From assembly GCF_900110245.1 (NCBI RefSeq), contig NZ_FOCZ01000005.1, forward strand, positions 186,001 through 250,000: a stretch of DNA of 64,000 nt. The letters run 5' to 3'. This stretch comes from Niastella yeongjuensis (lineage in GTDB: Bacteria > Bacteroidota > Bacteroidia > Chitinophagales > Chitinophagaceae). A model generated the notes under the pieces. The model was given only the letters and a program-made list of their open reading frames with translations. It ran no database searches and had not been told where the DNA came from. Positions 26,392-35,332 of this stretch are shown in pieces (the first letter of the stretch is position 1; every line of letters begins with the position of its first letter). Made by a program: the position numbers and the translations under genes.

Positions 26392-27667
26392 CAGGGTCCC
26401 CGATGATCAGCATTTTTATGGACCGATCCTGGTATTCAAGATGTAATCCATATTTCTTCAATGCCTCACTTAATGCATTGATGTCGTTCATTTGCGCGTC
26501 TAATGCAATGGTCACATTTTCAGTAATACCCGTTTCATCAAAAATTATTTTTTCCTGATTGTAATGATCAATCGTATCAAAAAATTTGGCAAAAGGAAGA
26601 TTTATTACAGAACTTCCCTCAGCGTTATAGCTAACTTTTGGCCTGGCCGTTTTGTCGGCCTGAATATGAGTATTTTTATCCGCCGTAAGCACCAGGCATT
26701 TTTGGACCCTGTTCTCAAAAAACACATTGGCCCCAAACATTCTTTTCAGGTCATCCTGCATAATTTTTAAGATTTCATGCTGTTTCTCTTTAGACACCCG
26801 TAGTTCGTAACAAAAGGTATTATCCTTTCTCCATTCATTAAAATCAGCATTTGGGGGCATTTTAATTGTTTCCGGATGTGCAGATTCAATCACCCATCTG
26901 TTATAGGGCACTAATCCAGTGGAATCACCAAAGGCTATCCGATATAAAAGGCCAATTGTTACATTCGTTGCCTCCAGGTGTGTACCAACATTTTTTAGAA
27001 AATAAGGATAAGATGTGGTTTTGCCTTTTAAATATTTCGTAAGGGATGAATTAAAAAGTACATTATTACTGTCCATTTCATTGGCTACAGTAACAATATA
27101 TCTTTTAAAGTCAATTGCGGAGAGCTTCTCCTTCTCCCTTAAATGAACCTCCTTCTTATTGATAAAGGCAGCAATGTTTTGTTCCGTAACCTGGGAGTAA
27201 TCGGTAATTGCTTTTATATACCCCTGATCATCAATCCAAACGTGTGTACCCAATTCCTTTATTTGAAAATAATCGAATACTGCCTGTTTGATTGCACAGG
27301 GCAACACCAGTGGTTTGTTGGCCTTTTTTCGTGATTCATAAAACCTGCTGACTTTTTCAAGACTATTGGAAGCTATCAGCAACACCCGCACCGAATCTCC
27401 AAATCGAGTTTGAAAATTTTCCAGGTTGGGAATGTCGTACTTAAGACAGGACAAACAATGTGTCCCCCAAAAATCAATGATAACAGGCTTGCCCTTCCAG
27501 TCGGCCAGTGCCAGGGTCTCCTTTTTATAATTGATCAGCGTGTCAAATACAAAATTGGGGCTCAGTTGGTTTATTCGAAATGAATCAGTCTTATATATAC
27601 TGACAGATTGGGCTTTAACAATGTTTACCAACAGCAGCAACCATATTATTGAATGTAGTTTTTGCAT
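26384..27667 (-). CDS. TlpA-like thioredoxin fused to a DUF3738-like domain
   Basis: Exported protein of 427 residues: signal peptide (ending NIVKAQ, residue 20), thioredoxin fold at about 35-170 with redox motif HCLSC (Cys71, Cys74, unlike the usual WCxPC), a middle linker, and a C-terminal region from about 250. The end (SVINLPFAKFFDTIDHY; KKYGLHLEYQDRSIKMLII) looks like DUF3738, a domain usually found in soil Acidobacteria and some Bacteroidota; that is inference from pattern. It follows the SusD gene by about 64 bases, so it is the third structural gene of the second FecI/FecR-controlled operon. The counterpart of the first operon, at 9365, has DUF4369 at its N-terminus instead. Confidence 0.78.
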   Translation of the reverse strand: MQKLHSIIWLLLLVNIVKAQSVSIYKTDSFRINQLSPNFVFDTLINYKKETLALADWKGKPVIIDFWGTHCLSCLKYDIPNLENFQTRFGDSVRVLLIASNSLEKVSRFYESRKKANKPLVLPCAIKQAVFDYFQIKELGTHVWIDDQGYIKAITDYSQVTEQNIAAFINKKEVHLREKEKLSAIDFKRYIVTVANEMDSNNVLFNSSLTKYLKGKTTSYPYFLKNVGTHLEATNVTIGLLYRIAFGDSTGLVPYNRWVIESAHPETIKMPPNADFNEWRKDNTFCYELRVSKEKQHEILKIMQDDLKRMFGANVFFENRVQKCLVLTADKNTHIQADKTARPKVSYNAEGSSVINLPFAKFFDTIDHYNQEKIIFDETGITENVTIALDAQMNDINALSEALKKYGLHLEYQDRSIKMLIIGDPVK

Positions 27668-27731
27668 CGTATAAGGTTTACGTCATAGGTAATAAATTAA
27701 AACGGGTACGGACTATAAGCTCTGAATCAAT

Positions 27732-29108
27732 CTAACGGTCGTTCTGCGGTATTCCTGACAAGTTAATTACATCAGGCGGTATGGGCAGTGCATATCTTGG
27801 GTCATTAGGGGGTAGTGTATATTTTTCACCATTCAATGTCCTGCTTAAGGTTATATTGGCTCCTTCACTGTTCAACCTTCTTAAATCGAGCCATCTTAAA
27901 CCGCGGAACGGGGTTTCTTTTCTTCTTTCCCGTAAAATGATAGTCAGGGCCTCGCCTGCATCAGCCGCAGTAAAGGGAACAAACGTGCCGGTTCTCCAGC
28001 GCGCAATCATCAACTTATTCAGATCGCTCAGGGCAGCCGCCACGTTGCCAGCCCGGGCATAACATTCAGCCCGGGTAAGGTATACCTCATCGGTGGCAAT
28101 ACCACCAAATGCTTTATTTACGGAACTGGCTGTACCGCCTGTATAGGTGCCAACAAAATTTATCTGGCCCGAGGTACCTGTTTTATAAAACATGGTCTTT
28201 CGCAGGTCATTGTTATCATAACTCTTGTACAGGACCGAATCAACAATACAGTTAACCCCCAGCCCACCCTGCAGATCATCGTTTATGGTAGCCTGAAAAA
28301 TAACCTCTCTGTTGAGCCCGGGAACGGGATAATTAGCTGTTGATGATAATGTATTATAGTTCAATATCGAATCAACTTTTTTTAAACAGGAATCTGCATA
28401 CAGCAATGCATTGGGGTAATCCTGCATCACCAGGTAAAGCCTCGACAACAAGGCGTAAGCAGCGGGTTTCGATGGCCGTACCTTATACACCGGTACATCC
28501 GGCAGGTAATTCAATGAACCCTGCAGGTCTCTCAGGATCTGCTGGTACGTCTCCTGTAAACCGGCCCGTACGGATGTTTCGGCAATAGCTGTAGTTAACC
28601 GCAAGGGAATGCCTGCATAATCAGCAGCAATTGAACTATATGGCCGGGTATAGATCTGCGATACATAAAATAACGCCTCTCCTCTAAAATAAAGGGCGCT
28701 CCCTTTTACATTATTCCATTCCGTTGTTCCCTTCCTGTTTAATTCATACTCTTCAAGGCCTTCCAACGCTATATTTGAGTAAAACACGTTCCGGTAAGGA
28801 TTATTCCAGTTGGCATTATCGGTAGGACTGTTGTTATAGATATCTGCAGCCCACACATACGCATTTTTATCATATGGACTCCATGATTGCCAGTTAGTAT
28901 AAGGAGTATAATAATTATCAGCGCTGACTTCTCCTAATGACGGCCGGCTGTCATTAATAAGGGACGAATTGTCTAATAAAGCCTGAAAATCCTCTACTGA
29001 ATTTGGTACGTCCAGCGATTTATTGGATTTGATCTCAATCCAGCCTTTTTTACACGACACGATCATCATACTCACCAATACAAACAACAATAATTTATAA
29101 TTAAGCAT
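27732..29108 (-). CDS. RagB/SusD family nutrient-binding lipoprotein
   Basis: Outer-membrane SusD lipoprotein of about 458 residues. I chose ATG 29108 because it gives a compact signal MLNYKLLLFVLVSMMIVSC with lipobox cysteine; the frame reaches 29144. Typical SusD elements are SCKKGWIEIKSNKSLDVPNSVEDFQALLDN, the TPR-like helices (GSALYFRGEALFYVSQIY; AAYALLSRLYLVMQDYPNAL) and the closing RGLRWLDLRRLN and YALPIPPDVINLSGIPQN. It pairs with the SusC upstream (gap 53 bases). Substrate not deducible. Confidence 0.94.
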   Translation of the reverse strand: MLNYKLLLFVLVSMMIVSCKKGWIEIKSNKSLDVPNSVEDFQALLDNSSLINDSRPSLGEVSADNYYTPYTNWQSWSPYDKNAYVWAADIYNNSPTDNANWNNPYRNVFYSNIALEGLEEYELNRKGTTEWNNVKGSALYFRGEALFYVSQIYTRPYSSIAADYAGIPLRLTTAIAETSVRAGLQETYQQILRDLQGSLNYLPDVPVYKVRPSKPAAYALLSRLYLVMQDYPNALLYADSCLKKVDSILNYNTLSSTANYPVPGLNREVIFQATINDDLQGGLGVNCIVDSVLYKSYDNNDLRKTMFYKTGTSGQINFVGTYTGGTASSVNKAFGGIATDEVYLTRAECYARAGNVAAALSDLNKLMIARWRTGTFVPFTAADAGEALTIILRERRKETPFRGLRWLDLRRLNSEGANITLSRTLNGEKYTLPPNDPRYALPIPPDVINLSGIPQNDR

Positions 29109-29161
29109 GTTATAATTTTTATTGATTGAACAGGAACAGGTCAATCTGTTTTTTTCAATTA

Positions 29162-32100
29162 TTAAAAATCGAATCGGACTCCCAATGTCACACTACGGGG
29201 CTGTGGCAATACTCTTGTATCCGTAAAGGGAACGGCGTCCGGATCTATGCCATATTTATTGGCACGCCATAAAATACCGAGATTAGTCATATTGCAGTAG
29301 AGATGCGCCCGTTGAAAGGGCAGCCGGTGGATCTTCTCTTTTTCAAGATCATAATTTATTACAATATCCTGCAACCTAACATGATCTGCCTTTTGTACCA
29401 GGATGTCTGAATTTGCATAAAATCTATATTCTCTGTTACCCTGGCTGGTAGGAAGTGTAGCGGGAACAGACGGCACATTCGTAAATGCTTCATCTCCTGC
29501 CTTTTGCCATCTGTTTACAAAATCCTTGTTACCAGCCCAGGCAATCAAAAACTGTCCGTAGTCAACAGAAGGCCTTCTGAAATAGTGCCCTAGTTTATAT
29601 GTGATATTTACAGACACAGAAAAGCTGTTCCAGTAAAAATCATTTCTAAAAGCCCCTACCATAGTTGGGTTTACCGGACCGTTATACACCAGATTGGCTG
29701 GGGTAGCCTTTCCTAATGCAGTATTATAATCTACTTTTTCCCCGTCAACGTACCCCATTGGGTCACCGTTAGTTGGATCAAGTCCGCCCCAGGGATAACT
29801 GTAGATGCTTAATACCGGACGACCGACTAATGGCGACAAAACAATACCTGACATATCACCACTACCGCCCAGTATTTGTGCACGGGCATTAAATACTTTT
29901 GTATAATTTGTTACTTTATCCGTGGCATAGCTGAATAAAAAGGCGGGGTTCCAACCAAATCGATTACCCAATCCCACCTTGCCATTTAACTGAACATCAA
30001 CACCCTGCCCTTTCATATTCGATACATTCCCTTTGAAAACGGTGATGCCGGTAGTAGGATCCATGGCCACATCACCGAAGAGATCATCACCCTTCTTGGA
30101 AAAATATTCAATAGTACCCGACAACACACTTTTCTTTAACGTAAACAACACTCCTACATTCGTCATATTTACTGTTTCCCACCGCAAAGCAGGATTGGGT
30201 GGATTAAAAACGGTAGCGTTGGTGGCCTTGGTTACCCCATCAGTGCCATACTGCACCGTTGTATAAGCAGTAAGATCTTTATTGATATTTCCATTAACGC
30301 CATAAGTTGCTCTCAGCGCCAGTTGATCGAACAGATTGCTTTTAAAGAACCCTTCGCGTGACACATTCCATTTAACACCCGTTGACCATAAAGGCAACAA
30401 CCGGTTATTTGATTTTACGCCAAAATAATTGGTATTATCAAAACGGCCACTGGCTGAAAACACATACTTGTCATTATATGTATAAGAACCATTGGCATAA
30501 TAGGAAAGAAATCTATCTGTTATATCGGTTATCGTACCTGGAGGAGGGAGACTTGCTAACGTACCCTGTGGATTCGTTGGAAACCGGGTTACCAGATCAA
30601 CCGGTTTACTAACCGCCGTTTCATCATTGTACCCATAAAAACGAGTGGGGGTACTGATGGTATGCAGTTCCTTTACTTCAAAACCACCAATAGCGCTTAC
30701 CTTATGTCGTTGCCAGGTATGGTTAAAGTTTGCCTGCGCACGCCCCGTATGGCCTTCCAGTTCGGAGTTGGTTTGATCCAGGATATCGCCTACCTTAACG
30801 GGGTATTTTAACGGATCGGTGGCACCACTGGGATTATAATAAAGATTGATCAGATTCCGCGTGAAATAAGTTGCCAGGCTTTGCAGGTTATTCTGTTTCT
30901 TCAATTGCTTTTCATACTGGTATTTCACTTCAAGATTAAAACTGGGTGAAAATGTTTTCCGGATCTCCAGGCTTGCCCGGTTATAGCTCTGTTGCGTTAC
31001 ATTGTGTGCCATATTGAGCTCATCCAATGGCCGGTATTGCCAGTCTAAAAACCCCTGGCTTTCCTTTAATGCTTTGTAGGTATCGCGGAATCCATAGTTA
31101 ACCGGAAGCGCATGCCCGTTCTCATCTGCCAGTTGCTCATAAGGATAAAACTTCCTCCCGGCTGCTGAAGTGAAAACATCATTAATACCAGGGTTATTGT
31201 TCACCAGCTTGGTGTTTGTATACATCAATCCGGTATTCAAATCAACATTCTTAAACGGGGTAAAACTATTGGTAGCATTGACCGAAAACCGGTCGAAACT
31301 GTTTCCTACATAGCTGCTTTTATCTTTATCATAGCTTAATGTTACAAAGTATTTCGATTTGTCGCCACCACCCGATAAAGACAGGGCATTCTGCACGATC
31401 ACCTCGTTCCTTAAAAAATATTTCTCAAACTGAGCTAATGCATCATTTTGTTTCCAGGCTTCTATTTGCTGATCGGCTTCAGCAGCGGAGATCAGTCCAT
31501 CCCGCTTCTTTATCAACAATTCCACCACGGGGGTCAAAGGCGATTTGCTTAAGGAGCTTTCCTGACCGGCATACCACCCCCTTGAGAAAAAATCCTTTTC
31601 CGCATCAATAAAATCTGCGGAGGACATTAAAGGGAAATAATGCATATTGGGTTTTTCACCGATAGTAACATTGGTATTAAAGTTAACCTGTGGGGCCTTG
31701 TTAGCACTTCCTTTTTTAGAAGTGATCACAATAACGCCGTTGGCAGACCGCACGCCATAAATAGAAGCGGCAGCCGCATCGCGCAAGATGGTTATGGATT
31801 CAATGCTATTGGGATTGATATTGGAAATGTCTCCATCATAAGGAAAATTGTCCAAAACTATCAATGGTTGTGCAAAGCCAAAGATGGTGCTTCTGCCCCG
31901 GATAGTTAAAGTAGGCTGACTTGATGTACTGTTGCGGTTAAACGCCACCCCACTCGCCACTCCCTCCAACCGGCCCACTACATCTAATGATGTACTGCGG
32001 TTCAACAATTTATTATCTATCTGAACAAAAGAACCGGTAGCTCTTTCCTTTGGGATCTGTTGATAACCGGTAGATACTGATACAGACACACTGGCCATTT

Positions 32101-32776
32101 CACTTACTTCCAGCGTTAACTGTACAGACAGATTCGTTCTTCCATCCACTTTTATAGTTTGCGTTTCAAACCCCAGATAAGAGATCTCCAACACGGCCTG
32201 TTCCCCCACTCCCTTCAGATCAAAAACGCCATCGGCATTGGTAATACCGCCAATGGAAGATCCCTTTACTTTTACATTGGCGCCGGCGAGCGGCTCGCCT
32301 TTGTGATTTAATACCCGCCCTTTTACATCTACCGGCGGTGCTATTATATTCTTATCATCTGGTTTCTTATTGTCACCAGCCTCCCTGTTCTTTGAGATCA
32401 CGATCGTTTTATTCTGGATCATGTATCTGAGCGGCTGGCCTTTCAGCGCCTGGGTCAACGCCTCTTCCAATGGAGCATTTTTTACATGTATACTCACTTT
32501 TGAAGCGTCTTTGACCACATCGGCCGGGTACAGGAACAAATAGCCCGTTTGCTGTTTTATGACGGTAAATACTTTTTCAAGCAATATGTTATCGCCTGAA
32601 TATGTAACGGTTTGGGACACGCCCGTTGCGTTTACATTCAACAATACAATGGTTAACAGGATGGCAGTTAGTTTCATAATTCGTAAGAATTGTTTGCTTA
32701 CGAGCGATTTTAAATGGTTAATGGGCTGACCGGTGCTACAAGCAATAAAAACCGGCAGGTAATTGCGAAATTGCAT
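29162..32776 (-). CDS. SusC/RagA TonB-linked receptor with STN domain
   Basis: Outer-membrane transporter of about 1204 residues. Starts: ATG 32776, or ATG 32677 directly before the signal MKLTAILLTIVLLNVNATGV. Next come an STN domain (SGDNILLEKVFTVIKQQTGYLFL), a carboxypeptidase-regulatory-like domain (GRVLNHKGEPLAGANVKVKG), plug (NKLLNRSTSLDVVGRLEGV; ESITILRDAAAASIYGVRSA) and barrel ending TLGVRFDF. The STN domain fits control by the adjoining FecR and ECF sigma pair. Similar in plan to the receptor at 14261 but with different barrel sequence, so probably another ligand. Confidence 0.94.
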   Translation of the reverse strand: MQFRNYLPVFIACSTGQPINHLKSLVSKQFLRIMKLTAILLTIVLLNVNATGVSQTVTYSGDNILLEKVFTVIKQQTGYLFLYPADVVKDASKVSIHVKNAPLEEALTQALKGQPLRYMIQNKTIVISKNREAGDNKKPDDKNIIAPPVDVKGRVLNHKGEPLAGANVKVKGSSIGGITNADGVFDLKGVGEQAVLEISYLGFETQTIKVDGRTNLSVQLTLEVSEMASVSVSVSTGYQQIPKERATGSFVQIDNKLLNRSTSLDVVGRLEGVASGVAFNRNSTSSQPTLTIRGRSTIFGFAQPLIVLDNFPYDGDISNINPNSIESITILRDAAAASIYGVRSANGVIVITSKKGSANKAPQVNFNTNVTIGEKPNMHYFPLMSSADFIDAEKDFFSRGWYAGQESSLSKSPLTPVVELLIKKRDGLISAAEADQQIEAWKQNDALAQFEKYFLRNEVIVQNALSLSGGGDKSKYFVTLSYDKDKSSYVGNSFDRFSVNATNSFTPFKNVDLNTGLMYTNTKLVNNNPGINDVFTSAAGRKFYPYEQLADENGHALPVNYGFRDTYKALKESQGFLDWQYRPLDELNMAHNVTQQSYNRASLEIRKTFSPSFNLEVKYQYEKQLKKQNNLQSLATYFTRNLINLYYNPSGATDPLKYPVKVGDILDQTNSELEGHTGRAQANFNHTWQRHKVSAIGGFEVKELHTISTPTRFYGYNDETAVSKPVDLVTRFPTNPQGTLASLPPPGTITDITDRFLSYYANGSYTYNDKYVFSASGRFDNTNYFGVKSNNRLLPLWSTGVKWNVSREGFFKSNLFDQLALRATYGVNGNINKDLTAYTTVQYGTDGVTKATNATVFNPPNPALRWETVNMTNVGVLFTLKKSVLSGTIEYFSKKGDDLFGDVAMDPTTGITVFKGNVSNMKGQGVDVQLNGKVGLGNRFGWNPAFLFSYATDKVTNYTKVFNARAQILGGSGDMSGIVLSPLVGRPVLSIYSYPWGGLDPTNGDPMGYVDGEKVDYNTALGKATPANLVYNGPVNPTMVGAFRNDFYWNSFSVSVNITYKLGHYFRRPSVDYGQFLIAWAGNKDFVNRWQKAGDEAFTNVPSVPATLPTSQGNREYRFYANSDILVQKADHVRLQDIVINYDLEKEKIHRLPFQRAHLYCNMTNLGILWRANKYGIDPDAVPFTDTRVLPQPRSVTLGVRFDF

Positions 32777-32837
32777 ACCTTAGGTGTTGAAAGGTTGAAT
32801 AATAGGATTCTAATCGGTTTTGTTATTGACCTTTTTC

Positions 32838-32877
32838 AGCCGGTGTGTTTCGTGGACATACCGGCTTTCTTTTATGG
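32838..32877 (-). promoter_or_regulatory. SusC leader hairpin (GCCGG type), copy 2
   Basis: On the minus strand CCATAAAAGAA (32877-32867) then AGCCGGTAT (32866-32858), an 11-base loop and ACACCGGCT (32846-32838); seven paired bases, one mismatch, then one more pair. Same layout as at 17734-17773. Confidence 0.45.
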
Positions 32878-32987
32878 TCATACATGATTAAGAATTCATA
32901 GGTGTTTTTAATTTTAAGATGGCTAAGCGGGTTTTTCAAAAATGTTTTTTATTGAGCAATGTGCATAGGGGGAAAATAGAAATGAGG

Positions 32988-34241
32988 TTATTTAGATTGC
33001 TTAGTGTTCTTTTGGGAATTATCGGGTGATGCTGCCGGCACAATCAATTTTCTACCTTCAATTCTAAAATGCAGACCGGTCATAAATTCAAGGTTCTCAG
33101 CTACCTGGGGCAGCGTTAAACTCCGTTGCATGTCACCGCTTATTTTGTCGGAAGGTTTGGTGCCTTCATATATTACTTCAATATCGTACCACTTGATCAA
33201 TTGACGCATCACCACGTCGATATCGGCATTCTCAAAGCTGAATACGCCGTTCTTCCAGGCAACAACTGCATTTACATTGACCTTATTTATTACCTGGGGA
33301 ACACCATTGCCCACCTGTGATTGCTGACCAGGTGTAAGCAGGGTTTGATAATCGTTGTGTTTGATTTGTACGGAACCTTCGAGCAGCGTGGTTTTTATTA
33401 CTGCTTCCTCATCGTAGGCGTTGATATTGAAATGGGTTCCTAAAACCTGTACATCTATTGGTCCTTTTTCACCGGAGACATGAACTATAAATGGCTTATT
33501 CTGATTGTGGGCTACTTCAAAATATACTTCACCGCTTATTTCAACCTTTCTTTCATTGCCGGTAAATGTAACCGGGTATTTGATGGAAGCGCCGGCATTT
33601 AACCATGCCTTTGTTCCATCGGCCAGTACGATGTCATAAGTTTGGGCATAGGCAGTAGTAAGCGTATTATATAAAACTTCCGGTGCTGTTGTTTTGACCT
33701 GGTATTGCAACGTACCGTTGTTATTCAAAACAACCGCTCCGCCCTGTTGGGCCAACTGCCCGGCTTTGGTACTATCAAGCAGTATGTTGCTGCCATCGGA
33801 CAAAGTAAGAGCGGCCATTCGTTGAGCAGGCCCAATGATCTTTCCCGCTATCGTTTTTACTTCCTCTTTAACTTTGATGGTCTTATCATGATTGAAATAC
33901 CGCCATAAAAAAATAGCAGCAGTCAGTATAACCAATACTGCTGCTGCTGAGGTTGCTACATCCCGAAATATCTTTCTCGTCGGCCTTCTTTGTATATCTA
34001 CCTGCTTTCCATAATTCCGATTTAATTCTGCCTCAATAATGGCCCTCCCGCCATCTACATCAATAACATGTATCTCCTTCAACTTTTGAAGCTGGTAATC
34101 CCCATTTTTGAATTTCTCCACCAGTTCCCTGTTCCCTTCATCGGCTATAAACTCGTCGTACATTGTGCGTTCCGTTGAAGTAAGGGCTTCACCGATAACT
34201 ACTTTAATGATTATTTCGTTGATGATGCTATTGTCCTTCAT
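32988..34241 (-). CDS. FecR-family anti-sigma factor
   Basis: Membrane anti-sigma regulator of about 417 residues from ATG 34241 (MKDNSIINEIIIKVV; the frame runs back to 34268). Cytoplasmic helical part, membrane segment VATSAAAVLVILTAAIFLW near residue 100-118, FecR core (YDIVLADGTKAWLNAGASIKYP; GEVYFEVAHNQNKPFIVHV) and C-terminal DUF4974 (FENADIDVVMRQLIKWYDIEVIY). The charged end SPDNSQKNTKQSK is longer than in the first FecR. It stands between its ECF sigma gene and its SusC, as in the first locus. Confidence 0.94.
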   Translation of the reverse strand: MKDNSIINEIIIKVVIGEALTSTERTMYDEFIADEGNRELVEKFKNGDYQLQKLKEIHVIDVDGGRAIIEAELNRNYGKQVDIQRRPTRKIFRDVATSAAAVLVILTAAIFLWRYFNHDKTIKVKEEVKTIAGKIIGPAQRMAALTLSDGSNILLDSTKAGQLAQQGGAVVLNNNGTLQYQVKTTAPEVLYNTLTTAYAQTYDIVLADGTKAWLNAGASIKYPVTFTGNERKVEISGEVYFEVAHNQNKPFIVHVSGEKGPIDVQVLGTHFNINAYDEEAVIKTTLLEGSVQIKHNDYQTLLTPGQQSQVGNGVPQVINKVNVNAVVAWKNGVFSFENADIDVVMRQLIKWYDIEVIYEGTKPSDKISGDMQRSLTLPQVAENLEFMTGLHFRIEGRKLIVPAASPDNSQKNTKQSK

Positions 34242-34435
34242 TACACAATGATTTATCAGGGTTATCAAAGCTCCGGGCTATATAAATACGGATGAGTGGA
34301 AACTTTGTACCAGTGCCTTTGTTAATTTTTGTACTTTTTTTGTGCAGTTCTGTACTTCCTGGAGGGTAGATATTAAAATCAGCGCAGTAACAAATTTCAA
34401 ATCAGGGAATTAAAGAAGACCGTACGTGCTTACCA

Positions 34436-35017
34436 TTAGGCAGCCATCATAAACAGAAAAGTGATGAAGATCAGGATCATGACCTGTTCAACCCCCAGGG
34501 TTAACCTAAGTGTTTTCATGGCAGCAGCGTTGGTATTACGGATCGTATTTTCTGACAGATTCAACATTTGCGCCACTTCCGTTCTGCTGAACCCATCCAG
34601 GTAAGTGAGCTTGAACACCTGTTGCATTCTGTCGGGCAACTGGTTAATGCGTTCGTACAGGATCTGCACCAGCTCAGCTTCCTGGTATTTCTTCTCTATA
34701 ATGTTTTCGCTTATGTGTTCTTCTTTAACCAGCCGGTTCTCCATTTTCGCTTTCAACTTATCACGGCGTAAATAATCGATGCAGGCATTTTTTATAACGG
34801 TGTAGAAGTACACCTGCAGGTGAGACATATTGGAAAAATGATTATTCTGAGACCAAAGTTTGATAAACGATTCAGTCACAATATCCCGGGCTTCTTCAGT
34901 ATTGGCAATAAGGCTGTTGGCAAACAGAAATAATTTGCGATAAAGTTTATTATACACCTCATTGAATGCATCAGAATCCTTAGCCAGGAATTTCTGCATA
35001 ATTAGTTCATCTGTCAT
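34436..35017 (-). CDS. ECF RNA polymerase sigma factor (FecI-like)
   Basis: Sigma factor of 193 residues: region 2 at about 14-65 (FNEVYNKLYRKLFLFANSL; EARDIVTESFIKLWSQNNHF), a charged linker, and region 4 at about 125-178 (LPDRMQQVFKLTYLDGFSRTEVAQMLNLSENTIRN). Hydrophobic tail VMILIFITFLFMMAA as in many Bacteroidota FecI proteins. Expected to drive the SusC-SusD-TlpA operon at 26384-32776. Confidence 0.94.
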   Translation of the reverse strand: MTDELIMQKFLAKDSDAFNEVYNKLYRKLFLFANSLIANTEEARDIVTESFIKLWSQNNHFSNMSHLQVYFYTVIKNACIDYLRRDKLKAKMENRLVKEEHISENIIEKKYQEAELVQILYERINQLPDRMQQVFKLTYLDGFSRTEVAQMLNLSENTIRNTNAAAMKTLRLTLGVEQVMILIFITFLFMMAA

Positions 35018-35114
35018 ATTGTACTCTTTGGGGTGGTCAAAGGAACGTAGATAAAACAGAGAAATTCAGTTAGTAATGGCACCAAGTTATACATACGGCA
35101 CCTTATAAGCAAAA

Positions 35115-35144
35115 AAAAATTAATTGCATTTGCAATCAATTTTT
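35115..35144 (-). terminator. A/T-rich hairpin, possible terminator
   Basis: AAAAATTAATTGC (35115-35127) and GCAATCAATTTTT (35132-35144) form a 13-base stem with one mismatch and loop ATTT, flanked by an A tract and a T tract, so it could work on either strand. It lies in the 315-base gap between the type IX-exported protein gene and the sigma gene; the rest of that gap is A/T-rich with no gene that I can support. Confidence 0.4.
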
Positions 35145-35332
35145 AATTCTCGGTTAATGATAGCGTTATCGTTATGTCAAATTATGCATGTGTCAAAAAA
35201 AAGATACATAAACCGTATTAGCAACACAACTTCCACAGCGGTTTATGTCATTTAGTGCGGTTTTTATGCAGAAACAAAAACTTGATAATTTATTGTAATA
35301 ATTGCGGGGTACAGCATTTTTAATGCACAGGA

